A program made the position numbers and the translations under genes. From Bacillota bacterium (GTDB lineage: Bacteria > Bacillota > Clostridia > Lachnospirales > Lachnospiraceae): DNA of 53,568 nucleotides. Of the stretch, positions 1 to 8,972 are shown one piece after another. The notes below the pieces were generated by a model. The model did no database searches. It was not told the DNA's origin and saw nothing but the letters and a program-made list of their open reading frames with translations. The stretch is taken from the NCBI GenBank assembly GCA_023450835.1, contig JAEXGM010000033.1, positions 1 to 53,568 of the forward strand, given 5' to 3'. Within the stretch, counting starts at the first letter, position 1, and every line of letters starts with the position of its first letter.

Positions 1-4
1 CAAG

Positions 5-42
5 GAGCCAGGATACTCACTATAGTGAATATCCTGGCTCCC
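5..42 (-). terminator. Probable terminator of the teichoic-type operon
   Basis: A nearly perfect palindrome of about 19-base arms (GGAGCCAGGATA at one end, its complement at the other). The single mismatch would be a G-U pair in minus-strand RNA, fitting a hairpin downstream of the minus-strand gene that ends at 105. The window ends too soon to see a U-run. Confidence 0.55.
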
Positions 43-104
43 TTCCTTGCTATATTTCTATTAGATTATCTAATTACAACCCTAAAAGTTTTACAATTAG
101 CTTT

Positions 105-1310
105 TTATTTTCCCAGAGCAGTTCGGCTTGCTCTTATAACTTCTATGACCTTATCTGCCACTGTTTTAGAAGCCTCCCCGTTCTCATAAAGAACCAGCCC
201 TTCAAAGAATACCCTTACTGATGTTTCATAAGAAGCTTTGTCAAATTCCCTGATTCCACAGATTAATTTCTCCATATTGCCTGCTTTATAATAGGGCAAT
301 GCGTCATAATCAAAATAAAATCCTCTATCCGTATCATATTCCTTTCTGTCAGCCGCATATAAAAAGACCGGCTTTTCTGTAAAGGAAAATTCAAACATGA
401 TATTGGAATAATCCGTAATCAGTACATCACTGACAGACATCAGCTCGTAAATATCCCTGTAATGGGTCATATTAATCACTCTGTTGCTATAGCCGATAGA
501 ATCACTTTGGGCTGATACCAGAGGATGAAGCCTGACTGCCGCAATCCACTCACCGCCAAACTTCATGGACAATTCCTGCAAAAGCTTATCATAATCCAAT
601 GAATATGCTTTGGTATTATCCTTTCCCTCTCTGTATGTGGGGGCATAAAGAGCAATTTTTATATCATTCCTGATACCTAGCGCTTTTCTTACCTGCTCGT
701 TAATTTCTTTTTTGGGACGGATAAGGATATCATTTCTTGGACTTCCGCACTCCAATATCTCTCCTTTATACCAGAAGCTTTTTTTATACATCCCGGTACA
801 GAAATCACTATTTGAGATATAAAGGTCCGTCATGGCAGAATCCCGTTTCGCATTCTTTACATAGGCGCTGCCAAGGTGCTCCGCATAATCCTTCTCAATC
901 TTCTTTAAGGCAATTCCGCCATGCCAGGTCTGGATATAATATTGACCTTTTCTTTTTTGAATATATCTTTCTTTTCTGTTATTATCCACCCATATCCTGG
1001 CGGTAGCAAGGGCATAAACAGCCTTTATACTGTTGCTTTTATACAGCTTTACACCCTTTATCTCCCCTGCTGCTTCCGGATGATTGGTTATAAATATTAT
1101 TTCTAATTGTTTCAGATTTCTCCTTGCCAGTTCTTCCGTTACATATTTGGCATTGTCTCCGAAGCCCCATACATTGCATAATACAACTCTGCAGGGCTTG
1201 ATGGGGACTATTTTAAATGCCTGAAAAAGGGCTGTTATCAAGATAAATCTTACCTTTTGGTATAGTTTTAATGCCCAGCCCGGAGCCAGGCTCTTTAACC
1301 GTTCTCTCAT
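105..1310 (-). CDS. CDP-glycerol glycerophosphotransferase family protein (TagB/TagF-like)
   Basis: Predicted to move glycerol-phosphate (or a related polyol phosphate) from a CDP-activated donor to a cell-surface polymer at the cytoplasmic face of the membrane. The 401-residue protein carries the family landmarks in order: YIQTWHGG near residue 125, CGSPRND near 190, LYAPTYREG near 220, and a late TDYSNIMFEFS followed by DRGFYFDYD. There is one hydrophobic stretch near the N-terminus. The start ATG overlaps the stop of the upstream glycosyltransferase gene (ATGA), so the two are translationally coupled. It is the last gene of a four-gene operon with a TagD-like enzyme. The donor and acceptor cannot be told from sequence. 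Confidence 0.85.
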   Translation of the reverse strand: MRERLKSLAPGWALKLYQKVRFILITALFQAFKIVPIKPCRVVLCNVWGFGDNAKYVTEELARRNLKQLEIIFITNHPEAAGEIKGVKLYKSNSIKAVYALATARIWVDNNRKERYIQKRKGQYYIQTWHGGIALKKIEKDYAEHLGSAYVKNAKRDSAMTDLYISNSDFCTGMYKKSFWYKGEILECGSPRNDILIRPKKEINEQVRKALGIRNDIKIALYAPTYREGKDNTKAYSLDYDKLLQELSMKFGGEWIAAVRLHPLVSAQSDSIGYSNRVINMTHYRDIYELMSVSDVLITDYSNIMFEFSFTEKPVFLYAADRKEYDTDRGFYFDYDALPYYKAGNMEKLICGIREFDKASYETSVRVFFEGLVLYENGEASKTVADKVIEVIRASRTALGK

Positions 1311-2494
1311 GGCGCAGTCTCACTCTGCGCTGCCCTGCTGATAATATCCTCAAATTGCTTTGCTGTCTTTGCCCAGCTTAGCGTACCCAGGTATTCTCTG
1401 GCGGTTTCATCCCTCTTTTTCAGAATATCGGGATTTTGAATGGACATTTTCATCTTACGGTATAAGTCCTCGAAATCCAGAGAAGTAAGTATGGCACTGC
1501 CCTCAGGGAAGAAATAGGGAAAGGTTCCGTCTTCAAACTCTATTAAAGGCAATCCGGTCGCTAACATCTCATAAGGCACAAGTGAAACATTGCTCATAGA
1601 TGCTACCATACCAAAATCAGCCTTACGGTAAAGGGAAAGAAGCTCCTTCTTTGATAACATTCCAAGATTCTCTCCGGCTTCTGTCTGAAAGCTTTTATCC
1701 TCTCCGTAATAAAGGATGCGAAGCTTAATACCATCCTGTAAGAATCTTGCCTTTAACTGTTTTAACATATATTGAGTGATGTTTGGCAGTCTTTTTCCAT
1801 AATATTTCAGGTAAACTGCCATAATGAACTCTGTTTTAGCGGAATAGCTGTCAAAATTCCTCTTATAATGGGGGTATTCCCGGCTCTCATAAGGAAAATC
1901 CACCGCATCTACCGGTGATACAGGCAGGCAGTTCTTCTCTATCATTTCCTTGTTCCAGGCACCAAGACTGACCATATGAAGCCCCTGCTCATAAGTCTTT
2001 TTCGCCATTAAAAACAATTCACCAAAGCTAAAGAAGTACGGCTCATAATCCTGGATAAAGTACATCTTATATCCGGGTATTTTCTTAGCAAAAGCAACGG
2101 TATCCCAGGAGGAGGCAATTACAATATCTGCTTTTAATCCGGACAGCTGCTTATTGGTATACATCTTTCCGAGATAGCCGGATAAATTCGAGGAGGCGCA
2201 CTCCTCCATATCGGACTGTGTCTGTGGCTTATAAACCGCATAGCCAACTTCATGACCAAGTTTGGCCAGTTCTGTGCCAAGACGCAGAAGTGATGTCTGT
2301 CCGCCGCTGTATTTTGCCATTCTCTCCACAACAAAAAGTACCTTTTTTGTTTTTTCCGGTCTCTCATTCTGAATGACTGATACATCATAATTAGAAATCC
2401 GGTAATTAACGGACTTTTTTTCAGCCGTAGCCTGAATGTTATGAAGAGTTCCTTTTACCTTGACCTTAAGGATACTTTTCCATTTATTAATCAT
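1307..2494 (-). CDS. Glycosyltransferase (GT4/WsaF-like fold), cell-surface polymer
   Basis: A 395-residue probable glycosyltransferase. The N-terminal half contains a nucleotide-fold start (KKVLFVVERM) with a Gly-rich SGGQTSLLRLG loop, then FIQDYEPYFF, as in rhamnosyltransferase-like proteins. The C-terminal half has the donor-site region (GMVASMSNVSLVPYEMLATG, followed by LPLIEFED), where Glu/Asp residues typically contact the sugar nucleotide. It lies between two CDP-glycerol transferase genes, 9 bases after one and overlapping the other by 4, so it probably adds a linkage or branch sugar to the same polymer. An AGGAGAAAGG site precedes the ATG by about 12 bases. Sugar specificity is unknown. 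Confidence 0.75.
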   Translation of the reverse strand: MINKWKSILKVKVKGTLHNIQATAEKKSVNYRISNYDVSVIQNERPEKTKKVLFVVERMAKYSGGQTSLLRLGTELAKLGHEVGYAVYKPQTQSDMEECASSNLSGYLGKMYTNKQLSGLKADIVIASSWDTVAFAKKIPGYKMYFIQDYEPYFFSFGELFLMAKKTYEQGLHMVSLGAWNKEMIEKNCLPVSPVDAVDFPYESREYPHYKRNFDSYSAKTEFIMAVYLKYYGKRLPNITQYMLKQLKARFLQDGIKLRILYYGEDKSFQTEAGENLGMLSKKELLSLYRKADFGMVASMSNVSLVPYEMLATGLPLIEFEDGTFPYFFPEGSAILTSLDFEDLYRKMKMSIQNPDILKKRDETAREYLGTLSWAKTAKQFEDIISRAAQSETAP

Positions 2495-2503
2495 AGGAAG
2501 CTG

Positions 2504-3724
2504 TTACCTTTCTCCTGCTGTTATTTTTTCAATTACTTCCACTACCTTTGCAGAAGCTTTGCCATCATCAGCATGGTTGTATTTCTGGTAAAATGCCTTA
2601 TATTTTTCTTCATATTCTTTTTCATTATAATTTTTTATTGCGTCTACCAGTTCCCTGGTCGTACCTACTATCGGCCCTGGAGCTTCTTCGATAAAATCAA
2701 AATAAAAGCCTCTCAGATTATCCCTGTAGTCCTCCAGGTCATAGGTAAAGAAGAACATAGGACGCTTCAGCAGGGAATAATCAAACATAACGGAGGAGTA
2801 ATCCGTAATCATGATATCTGCCACAAGGTAAAGTGAGGAGATATCCTCGCACATATTGAATTCATAAACAAAACCGCCGTATGTAGACCAGTCAATGTTG
2901 TCTTTTACCAGGTAATGATATTTCACAATACAAATATACTCATCGCCAAACTGCTCTTTAAGAAGCGAAAAGTCCATTGCCTGATTGAATTTATAAGCTC
3001 CTTTTTCATAATACTCGTTGTCTCTCCAGGTGGGGGCATATAAGAGTATCTTCTTATTAAGAGGAAGTCCCATCTCTTTTTTTAATTTGCGTATATATTC
3101 AGCAGTATTCCCCTGAAAGAGAACATCATTTCTGGGGTAACCGATCTCAAGCATTGTTTTGTCAAAGGCAAAGGCCCTTTTAAAGATTTCACTGGAATAG
3201 TTGTTTTGAGAAATGAGATAGTCCCAGGTTCTGGTATTATAAAAGAAACTTCTCTTGTATTTCTCTATATTAGTCTCTCCTGCCATATTGACAGAATCCA
3301 TGTCCAAAGCCAGCTTTTTAAGAGGGGTACCATGCCAGGTCTGAATATAGTGCACCCCTTCTCGTTTCTTAATATAGTTTGGCATTCTGGAGTCGCTTAC
3401 CCAGATACCTGCAATTCCCATAAGAAAGAAATAACGAATTCTTGTCCTTCTTATCTTAATAGCACTCCCTGGTATGGAAGTTGCCACATTATCAAGCATA
3501 AAATAACAGCGGTATTTTTTATCCAGCCCCTGTTTTACCATTTCTTCATATATTGCCTTGGGATTACCGGTATAATTTCTCCCCATGTTACTTTCAAATA
3601 CTATGATTCTCTTATTAATAGGAAGTATCTTTGTCTCTATCCGGTATAAAAGCATTATAAACTTTTTACCGGCCTTTTTTATCTTCTTTTTCCATTTACA
3701 TAATGTTTTTTTTAGTTGGGGCAT
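2504..3724 (-). CDS. CDP-glycerol glycerophosphotransferase family protein (TagB/TagF-like)
   Basis: A second 406-residue member of the CDP-glycerol transferase family in this operon, with clearer family motifs than the gene at 105: HYIQTWHGTPLKKLALDMD near residue 127, EIGYPRNDVL near 193, LLYAPTWRDNEYY near 225, MITDYSSVMFDYS near 305 and LRGFYFDF near 340. The two members are diverged paralogues, fitting successive steps (primer addition then extension) of a teichoic-acid-like polymer. The N-terminal 30 residues are strongly basic (KKTLCKWKKKIKKAGKK) and probably bind the membrane surface. It starts 18 bases after the TagD-like gene. Confidence 0.88.
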   Translation of the reverse strand: MPQLKKTLCKWKKKIKKAGKKFIMLLYRIETKILPINKRIIVFESNMGRNYTGNPKAIYEEMVKQGLDKKYRCYFMLDNVATSIPGSAIKIRRTRIRYFFLMGIAGIWVSDSRMPNYIKKREGVHYIQTWHGTPLKKLALDMDSVNMAGETNIEKYKRSFFYNTRTWDYLISQNNYSSEIFKRAFAFDKTMLEIGYPRNDVLFQGNTAEYIRKLKKEMGLPLNKKILLYAPTWRDNEYYEKGAYKFNQAMDFSLLKEQFGDEYICIVKYHYLVKDNIDWSTYGGFVYEFNMCEDISSLYLVADIMITDYSSVMFDYSLLKRPMFFFTYDLEDYRDNLRGFYFDFIEEAPGPIVGTTRELVDAIKNYNEKEYEEKYKAFYQKYNHADDGKASAKVVEVIEKITAGER

Positions 3725-3742
3725 ATGTGCAACTCCGTATTT

Positions 3743-4141
3743 TTATTTTTTTACCCCTAAATTCAGGTCATTCTTTATCTTAGTGGTGGAAATTCCTTCT
3801 GTTCTTGGAAGATATACAACCTCACAGTAATCCTTCAGAAAATCAAACTGTCCTTCCCAGTCATCGCCCATAACAAAAATATCTATCTGGTTGTCCACTA
3901 CATCCTTAATCTTTTGCTCCCAGGTATATTCGGGAATGACCTCATCTACATAGCGAATTGCCTCTAATATGGTCTTTCTGTCTTCATAGCAGTGATAAGC
4001 AGTCTTATGCTTAATGGTATTAAATTCATCCGATGACAGCACTACCACCAGATAGTCCCCCTGCTCCTTAGCTCTTCTTAATAGATTGATGTGCCCTACA
4101 TGCAGTAAATCATACGTTCCATAAGTAATTACCTTTTTCAC
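3743..4141 (-). CDS. tagD: Glycerol-3-phosphate cytidylyltransferase (TagD-like)
   Basis: Makes CDP-glycerol from CTP and glycerol 3-phosphate, the donor for the two transferases downstream. The 132-residue protein has the nucleotidyltransferase HxGH motif (LLHVGHINLLRRAKE) near the start and the RTEGISTTKIK motif at the end, and matches the usual length of TagD. I chose the GTG at 4141, giving MKKVITYGTYDLLH as in Bacillus TagD, with GGTGAGTGG upstream; a GTG five codons earlier is possible. It is the first gene of the operon. A promoter was not resolved in the AT-rich 245 bases before it. Confidence 0.92.
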   Translation of the reverse strand: MKKVITYGTYDLLHVGHINLLRRAKEQGDYLVVVLSSDEFNTIKHKTAYHCYEDRKTILEAIRYVDEVIPEYTWEQKIKDVVDNQIDIFVMGDDWEGQFDFLKDYCEVVYLPRTEGISTTKIKNDLNLGVKK

Positions 4142-4286
4142 TTTTGCACCACTCACCGCAGATAAAATATCGTATAAATTATTTGCGGCATCCTTTCTAT
4201 GATTAATTTATATTTCTTTCAATTTTATCAGCAAACTCAAATCCAGTATTTTTATAAAGCAGAAGATTCTTTATTAATGCAAGAAC

Positions 4287-4330
4287 AGAGGACACATACA
4301 AGCAGAATTTCTGATTGTGCTGTATCCTCT
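4287..4330 (-). terminator. Probable leuA terminator hairpin
   Basis: Long imperfect hairpin between leuA and tagD: outer arms AGAGGATACA / TGTGTCCTCT pair with G-U allowed on the minus strand, with further pairing (ACAA/TTGT, AGAAATTCT) inside. It lies about 55 bases after the leuA stop. There is no strong U-run. Confidence 0.45.
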
Positions 4331-4385
4331 ATTTAAACCTAACATATCTTTTTCTATTATAGTATTAAAATTCACTTAAACTTTC

Positions 4386-6056
4386 TTATGATTTCTTTAA
4401 CCTGTTCAAACCGCTGAATATTGCCCTGATAGATGCCCTTGTAATATTAGAACTGATTCCAACACCGAATATGGTATTACCCGTATCTTTATCCAGTAAA
4501 TGAATATATGCCGCAGCCTGGGCACTGGAGCCTTCACCAAGGGCATGCTCGCTATAGTCAAGAATCTTAATGTTGATGCCAAGTTCTTTTTCAAGTCCTC
4601 TAAGTACGGCGTCAATTGGTCCGTTACCGGTTGCTTCAAAGGATTTTTCAATTCCCTGATCCGTATAAACAACTTTTGCTATGGTATCAAAGGAATTATC
4701 GCTGTCATTCAGGTCTTCAAAACGGCTTCTTCTAAAATGCAGAGGTTCTTTCTGCTCCAGGTAATTTTCTTTAAACTCTTTTATAATCTGTTCAGGCGCT
4801 ACTTCGCCCTGCTTCTCGGATATCTTCTGAATGATATCAGCAAATTCCTTATGCATTCCCTTCGGCAATTTAAACCCGAAGTAACTTTCCATAATAAAGG
4901 CTACGCCGCCCTTACCGGACTGGCTGTTAATACGTACGATGGGTTCGTATTTTCTTCCGATATCGGCAGGATCTATGGGCAGATACGGAACTTCCCAAAT
5001 CTCCTTCTTTCTTTCCGTCATTGCTCTTACACCCTTATTAATGGCATCCTGATGAGAACCTGAAAATGCAGTAAACACCAGCTTTCCGCCATATGGGTGC
5101 CGTACGTGAACAGGTATCTTGCAAAGCCGTTCATATACTTCTATAATTTCATTAATATCTTCAAGCTCTAATTCAGGGTCTATTCCCTGGGAAAACATAT
5201 TATAAGCTATGGTAAGAATATCAACATTACCCGTTCTCTCACCATTTCCAAATAAGGTTCCTTCCACACGCTCGGCTCCCGCAAGCAAAGCCAGTTCACT
5301 GGCAGCCACGCCGCAGCCTCTGTCATTATGAGGATGTATGCTTAAAATGATAGTATCTCTGTTTTTAAAATGGGTATGCATCCACTCAATCTGGTCTGCA
5401 TAGACATTGGGAGTAGTCATCTCAACGGTACTCGGCAGATTAAAAATAATCTTATTGTCCGGAGTCGGTTCCCAAACCTCCTGTACTGCCGTACAAATAT
5501 CCAGTGCAAAATCAAGTTCTGTTCCGGTAAAGCTCTCCGGAGAATATTCCAGTACTATTTTTCCCGGAAAACTCTTGGTATATTCCTTTACCAGCTTGGC
5601 GCCGTTAACGGCGATTTCTTTGATAGCCTCCCTCTCCATGCCAAAGACCACGTCTCTTTGCAGAGTGGAGGTAGAATTATAGATATGGACAATTGCCTGC
5701 TTCACGCCTTGTAATGCTTCAAAAGTTCGCTCAATTAAGTGTTCCCTGCATTGTACAAGTACCTGAACTACTACATCATCCGGAATCAGCTTACGGTCTA
5801 CTAACTGTCTCAGAAAATCAAATTCAATCTGTGATGCGGAGGGAAATCCCACTTCAATTTCTTTAAAGCCTAATTTTACCAGCAGTTTGAAAAATTCAAT
5901 CTTCTCTTCTACTACCATAGGCTCTATCAGAGCCTGATTACCGTCTCTCAAATCCACACTGCACCAGACAGGTGCATTTACAATCTGCTTACCCGGCCAG
6001 GTTCTTTCCTTAAATTCAACAACAGGTGCACTTTTATATCGCTTATAATTTAACAT
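4386..6056 (-). CDS. leuA: 2-isopropylmalate synthase
   Basis: First committed step of leucine synthesis: acetyl-CoA plus 2-ketoisovalerate to 2-isopropylmalate, in the cytoplasm. The 556-residue protein has the DRE-TIM barrel with SVDLRDGNQAL near residue 33, the metal site HPHNDRGCG near 242, and GTLFGNGERTGN near 265. A C-terminal regulatory (LeuA dimer) domain follows from about residue 430 (AKVVYTDQGIEKSFEATGNG). Length and this C-terminal domain separate it from the NifV proteins in the same window. An AGGAGGACGG site precedes the ATG. A consensus promoter lies 219 bases upstream; I saw no T-box specifier or antiterminator signature in the leader. Confidence 0.95.
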   Translation of the reverse strand: MLNYKRYKSAPVVEFKERTWPGKQIVNAPVWCSVDLRDGNQALIEPMVVEEKIEFFKLLVKLGFKEIEVGFPSASQIEFDFLRQLVDRKLIPDDVVVQVLVQCREHLIERTFEALQGVKQAIVHIYNSTSTLQRDVVFGMEREAIKEIAVNGAKLVKEYTKSFPGKIVLEYSPESFTGTELDFALDICTAVQEVWEPTPDNKIIFNLPSTVEMTTPNVYADQIEWMHTHFKNRDTIILSIHPHNDRGCGVAASELALLAGAERVEGTLFGNGERTGNVDILTIAYNMFSQGIDPELELEDINEIIEVYERLCKIPVHVRHPYGGKLVFTAFSGSHQDAINKGVRAMTERKKEIWEVPYLPIDPADIGRKYEPIVRINSQSGKGGVAFIMESYFGFKLPKGMHKEFADIIQKISEKQGEVAPEQIIKEFKENYLEQKEPLHFRRSRFEDLNDSDNSFDTIAKVVYTDQGIEKSFEATGNGPIDAVLRGLEKELGINIKILDYSEHALGEGSSAQAAAYIHLLDKDTGNTIFGVGISSNITRASIRAIFSGLNRLKKS

Positions 6057-6274
6057 AATCCGTCCTCCTAATATTTACATGTTATTTTTCATAATGGCTA
6101 TTCGACTGCAACATTTCCTGTCACAATGCTTTCTGAATAGTTTTAATCTTTATACCATGCTACGGAGTCGGTAAATCACACTGTATCTTTTTATGATAAA
6201 TAATTTGGCGTTGTCTACTCTAGTCCCATCCCTATCATTCCTTTACTTGTTATTCGCCTATAATTTTGTTTTTC
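6057..6274 (-). other. leuA 5' untranslated leader
   Basis: About 210 bases between the leuA promoter and its start codon. No T-box consensus, leucine-rich leader peptide or clear terminator was found. Function of the long leader is open. Confidence 0.4.
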
Positions 6275-6303
6275 ATTATAGCAAACCTTCCAAAGGATTA
6301 CAA
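6275..6303 (-). promoter_or_regulatory. Sigma-A-type promoter for leuA
   Basis: On the minus strand TTGTAA - 17 bases - TATAAT, placing the transcript start near 6268 and leaving a leader of roughly 210 bases. Confidence 0.75.
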
Positions 6304-6352
6304 GTTTTATTTAAAACATTACGCCGAATATTTATGCAAGGGGCATGCCTGC

Positions 6353-6622
6353 TCAGATTTCATCTCCAAGGCCGCTTTCAACGGCTTTGATTATGACAGC
6401 AAGAGCTTTCTCTTCGTCTTCACCTTCGCAAATGATTTCAATTTCATCCCCTGTTTTTATACAGGCGCCTAAAACACTAAGCACACTCTTTCCGTTAACT
6501 CTTGTATTTTCTATGGCAATCGTAATTTTGGAACGGAATTCTATTGCAATTTTACAAAACAATCCCGCCGGTCTCAGATGTAATCCATTTGGATTTTTAA
6601 CTACTATCTTGCTGCTTACCAT
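6353..6622 (-). CDS. HPr-family phosphocarrier protein
   Basis: Phosphocarrier-like protein of 89 residues. It has the phosphorylatable histidine in NGLHLRPAG (near residue 14) and a KSVLSVLGA stretch at the position of the regulatory serine of PTS HPr, followed by the usual DEIEIICEGEDEEKAL segment. Whether it serves sugar PTS or acts as a Crh-like regulator is not clear. I chose the ATG at 6622 because GGAGG sits 5 bases before it; longer starts would translate the upstream repeat. It follows cdaR with a partial copy of the double-hairpin repeat between them. Confidence 0.85.
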   Translation of the reverse strand: MVSSKIVVKNPNGLHLRPAGLFCKIAIEFRSKITIAIENTRVNGKSVLSVLGACIKTGDEIEIICEGEDEEKALAVIIKAVESGLGDEI

Positions 6623-6624
6623 AT

Positions 6625-6690
6625 TAACCTCCATGCTGCCAACGCGCCGCAAATTTGGGCGCCAGCACAAATTTGTGTGTGAAAATACCC
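6625..6690 (-). repeat. Partial double-hairpin repeat before the HPr gene
   Basis: Degenerate copy of the repeat family at 16473, 38050, 40384 and 47600. It keeps the GCGCGTTGG tail, the CAAATTTG arms of the first hairpin (6650-6657 and 6668-6675) and one TTTTCACAC arm of the second; the other arm is lost. The GGAGG used by the HPr gene immediately follows. Confidence 0.6.
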
Positions 6691-6717
6691 CTTTGCTGAT
6701 TATGTATTAATACTATG

Positions 6718-7938
6718 TTATCCTCCGGTATGTCTTATGGTTACCACCACACTGGGATTAACCATTGTGACACCAGCCAGTGAATTAAACTCTACCAACA
6801 TAGTATTATTACCGACCTTTGCTTCTTTTAAATCAACATAGGGCCTTAAATTATATTTATTCACATTTTTTAAGTTTTCAGTACTTCCATACAATACCAC
6901 ATTAAAAATATTGGACTTCACAGTAGCCATTGATCCCTTGGGAACATTTCGCATTTCTATATCGCTGGTATCATAGCTTAAGTCTTTTGTATCAAGTTTC
7001 TCAATCTTTACATTGACTACTGCTGTCTGATTATCATCTATCAGAATAACATCATTTTTGATAAAATCCGCTATATTGACCTGGTCTTCTATATCTTCTT
7101 TCTGGTTGTCAATGTTATATTCGCCCATGATATATTGAACCTTGTCAAGTTCGTCCTTCTCTCCTGCAATCACTACCTGTTTGGGCTCATATGCAAAATC
7201 TACGTATTTGTATCCGGGGAATGGTGTGCCAGTTACTTCTATAAAGAGATTCACTGTCTTTGTCTGCAGCAGGTTAACAGTTACATCCACAGTATCATAA
7301 TTAAGTGTCAGCTTATCCGAATCCATCAGACTGCCATTCTTATCATATACCTTTGGCTCCGCACTGCTGACAAAGGATTGGCGCTGGTTAGTAACCGTCA
7401 CTTCCACATCAACTTCCTTTATACGGTTTATAACTGTCTCCGCTCCGCTGACCTGTATAATGTTAGGACTGGTCGTTTTATCCTTGATATAATATCCGGA
7501 CGCTACTTCGCCCTGGGTCACAACATTAATACGAAACTGTTCGCTTTTAAGATTTTCCAGGCTGACCTTCATGGTGGAAGTATCCTGTGTTATCTCCACA
7601 ATATCTCTTTCATGTCCGGGTACGGTTACATTAATTTGGACAGCATTAACAAGCGAGAGTTCCGAAAGGTCTGCTACTGCTTTAATTTCCGAGGTCTTTA
7701 AGGATTCTATTACAGAACGCTTTGCTTTTATAGTAACATCTACCGTATCACCGGATACTACTTCATAGACTTTATCTTTTTGGGCAATGACATTCTCATT
7801 AATCTTAGTTACAGGAATATGATAATAAGATTTCTGAATTACAGGATTAGCTATATTTAAGATTATCAGCCAGATAAAAACAGCCATAAACAGGGACAGT
7901 ATCTTTAGTCCAAGATTTCTAGTCAGTTTCTCTCTCAT
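6718..7938 (-). CDS. cdaR: YbbR-domain protein, regulator of diadenylate cyclase
   Basis: A 406-residue membrane-anchored regulator of the c-di-AMP synthase CdaA. One transmembrane segment lies near residues 11-30 (LGLKILSLFMAVFIWLIIL), followed by several extracytoplasmic YbbR repeats recognisable from recurrent 'VxVTVxGxxxxI' strands (around residues 60-130, 140-215, 225-300 and 310-400). It overlaps the 3' end of cdaA by 20 bases, the usual cdaA-cdaR order in Firmicutes. GGAGG is 7 bases before the ATG. The usual next gene, glmM, is absent; an HPr-like gene takes its place. Confidence 0.88.
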   Translation of the reverse strand: MREKLTRNLGLKILSLFMAVFIWLIILNIANPVIQKSYYHIPVTKINENVIAQKDKVYEVVSGDTVDVTIKAKRSVIESLKTSEIKAVADLSELSLVNAVQINVTVPGHERDIVEITQDTSTMKVSLENLKSEQFRINVVTQGEVASGYYIKDKTTSPNIIQVSGAETVINRIKEVDVEVTVTNQRQSFVSSAEPKVYDKNGSLMDSDKLTLNYDTVDVTVNLLQTKTVNLFIEVTGTPFPGYKYVDFAYEPKQVVIAGEKDELDKVQYIMGEYNIDNQKEDIEDQVNIADFIKNDVILIDDNQTAVVNVKIEKLDTKDLSYDTSDIEMRNVPKGSMATVKSNIFNVVLYGSTENLKNVNKYNLRPYVDLKEAKVGNNTMLVEFNSLAGVTMVNPSVVVTIRHTGG

Positions 7939-8797
7939 TCTTAGACCTCCCCTTCCATAATTTAATTTTCTTGTTATCAGGTGCTTTACTCTGAAGGCTA
8001 AGAATTTTATTTCTTAAATAATCTCCGTCTACATTTCGTATCAGGCTGCCGCCCATAGCCAGAGATACCTTACCGGTTTCCTCCGATACAATAACAGTAA
8101 GGCAGTCCGTAATTTCACTGACTCCGATACCCGCTCTGTGTCTTGTACCAAGCTCCTTACTTAAATGCATATTGTCTGACAGTGGCAGATAACAGGTTGC
8201 CGCCGCAACTCTGTTTCCTTTAATAATAACAGCACCATCATGAAGAGGCGTATTATGTTCAAAAATATTAATCAGCAGCTGGCTGCTTACCAGTGAGTCA
8301 ATAGCAATTCCCGTCTTTTCAAATTCCATTAGGGAAATTTCTTTCTCTATAACAATCAGCGCCCCTGTCTTTGCCTTGGCAAGTTCAAAGGTGGCTTTTA
8401 CAATATCTGCGACCGTTTTTTCCGAGAAGCGGTCTCCTTTATCTTTGGAGTCATTAAAATTAAACAAAGGTGTAACAAGATGATTCTGCCCCAGCTGTTC
8501 CAAAGCTTTTCTAAATTCCGGCTGAAATACTATAATAACTGCGATAATTCCAACATTAAGGCATTTATAGAATATCCAGAGTATAACGCTTAAATTCAAA
8601 ATGGAGGCAAAAAGCCAGAGAATAAGCAGCACAATAAGCCCCTTGACCAGTATCCAGGCTCTTGTCTGTTTTACCCATACAATTACATTGTAAATGACAA
8701 AAGTCAGTATCAGAATTTCAATGAAGTCTGTAGGCCTGATCTTAGGAAGTGAATTCCAGCTTATATAGTCTTTAAAGAACCTTATAATAGTCTCCAT
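7919..8797 (-). CDS. cdaA: Diadenylate cyclase, membrane type
   Basis: Condenses two ATP into cyclic di-AMP, a messenger controlling potassium and osmolyte balance and cell-wall homeostasis. The 292-residue protein has three N-terminal hydrophobic segments (about residues 25-90) and a DAC domain with the catalytic HDGAVIIKGN motif near 188 and GTRHRAGIG near 222. It is the first gene of the cdaA-cdaR pair; GGTGAG lies before the ATG. About 175 bases separate it from the upstream membrane-protein gene, and that gap holds hairpin-rich repeat sequence. Confidence 0.93.
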   Translation of the reverse strand: METIIRFFKDYISWNSLPKIRPTDFIEILILTFVIYNVIVWVKQTRAWILVKGLIVLLILWLFASILNLSVILWIFYKCLNVGIIAVIIVFQPEFRKALEQLGQNHLVTPLFNFNDSKDKGDRFSEKTVADIVKATFELAKAKTGALIVIEKEISLMEFEKTGIAIDSLVSSQLLINIFEHNTPLHDGAVIIKGNRVAAATCYLPLSDNMHLSKELGTRHRAGIGVSEITDCLTVIVSEETGKVSLAMGGSLIRNVDGDYLRNKILSLQSKAPDNKKIKLWKGRSKNERETD

Positions 8798-8819
8798 AAA
8801 AGCTCACCCGCTTTACTGT

Positions 8820-8968
8820 AGTTTAGGCGTCCTAGCTCATATGCGTATAACATCCGCTTGTAAGCAGTCTGCGATACTGCATATATAAAAGGGTACCAGA
8901 CATCCCTGCTGCCAATGCACCGCATATTCGGACGTCCGTGCAAATCTGTGTCAGGAAAAGCAATGTAC
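8820..8968 (-). repeat. Divergent hairpin-repeat sequence before cdaA
   Basis: Minus-strand sequence starting at the stop codon of the 334-residue membrane protein: a GAAAAG/CTTTTC hairpin, then a degenerate second hairpin with a CGGACGTCCG core, then a CATTGGCAGCAGGG tail resembling that of the repeat family. A GCAGTATCGCAG motif shared with the hairpin at 16856 follows closer to cdaA. Diverged, so membership is tentative. Confidence 0.4.
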
Positions 8969-8972
8969 TTTT

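Noticed and set aside
6057..6274. T-box riboswitch before leuA
   Set aside because: The conserved AGGGTGGNACCGCG antiterminator sequence and specifier loop are not present.
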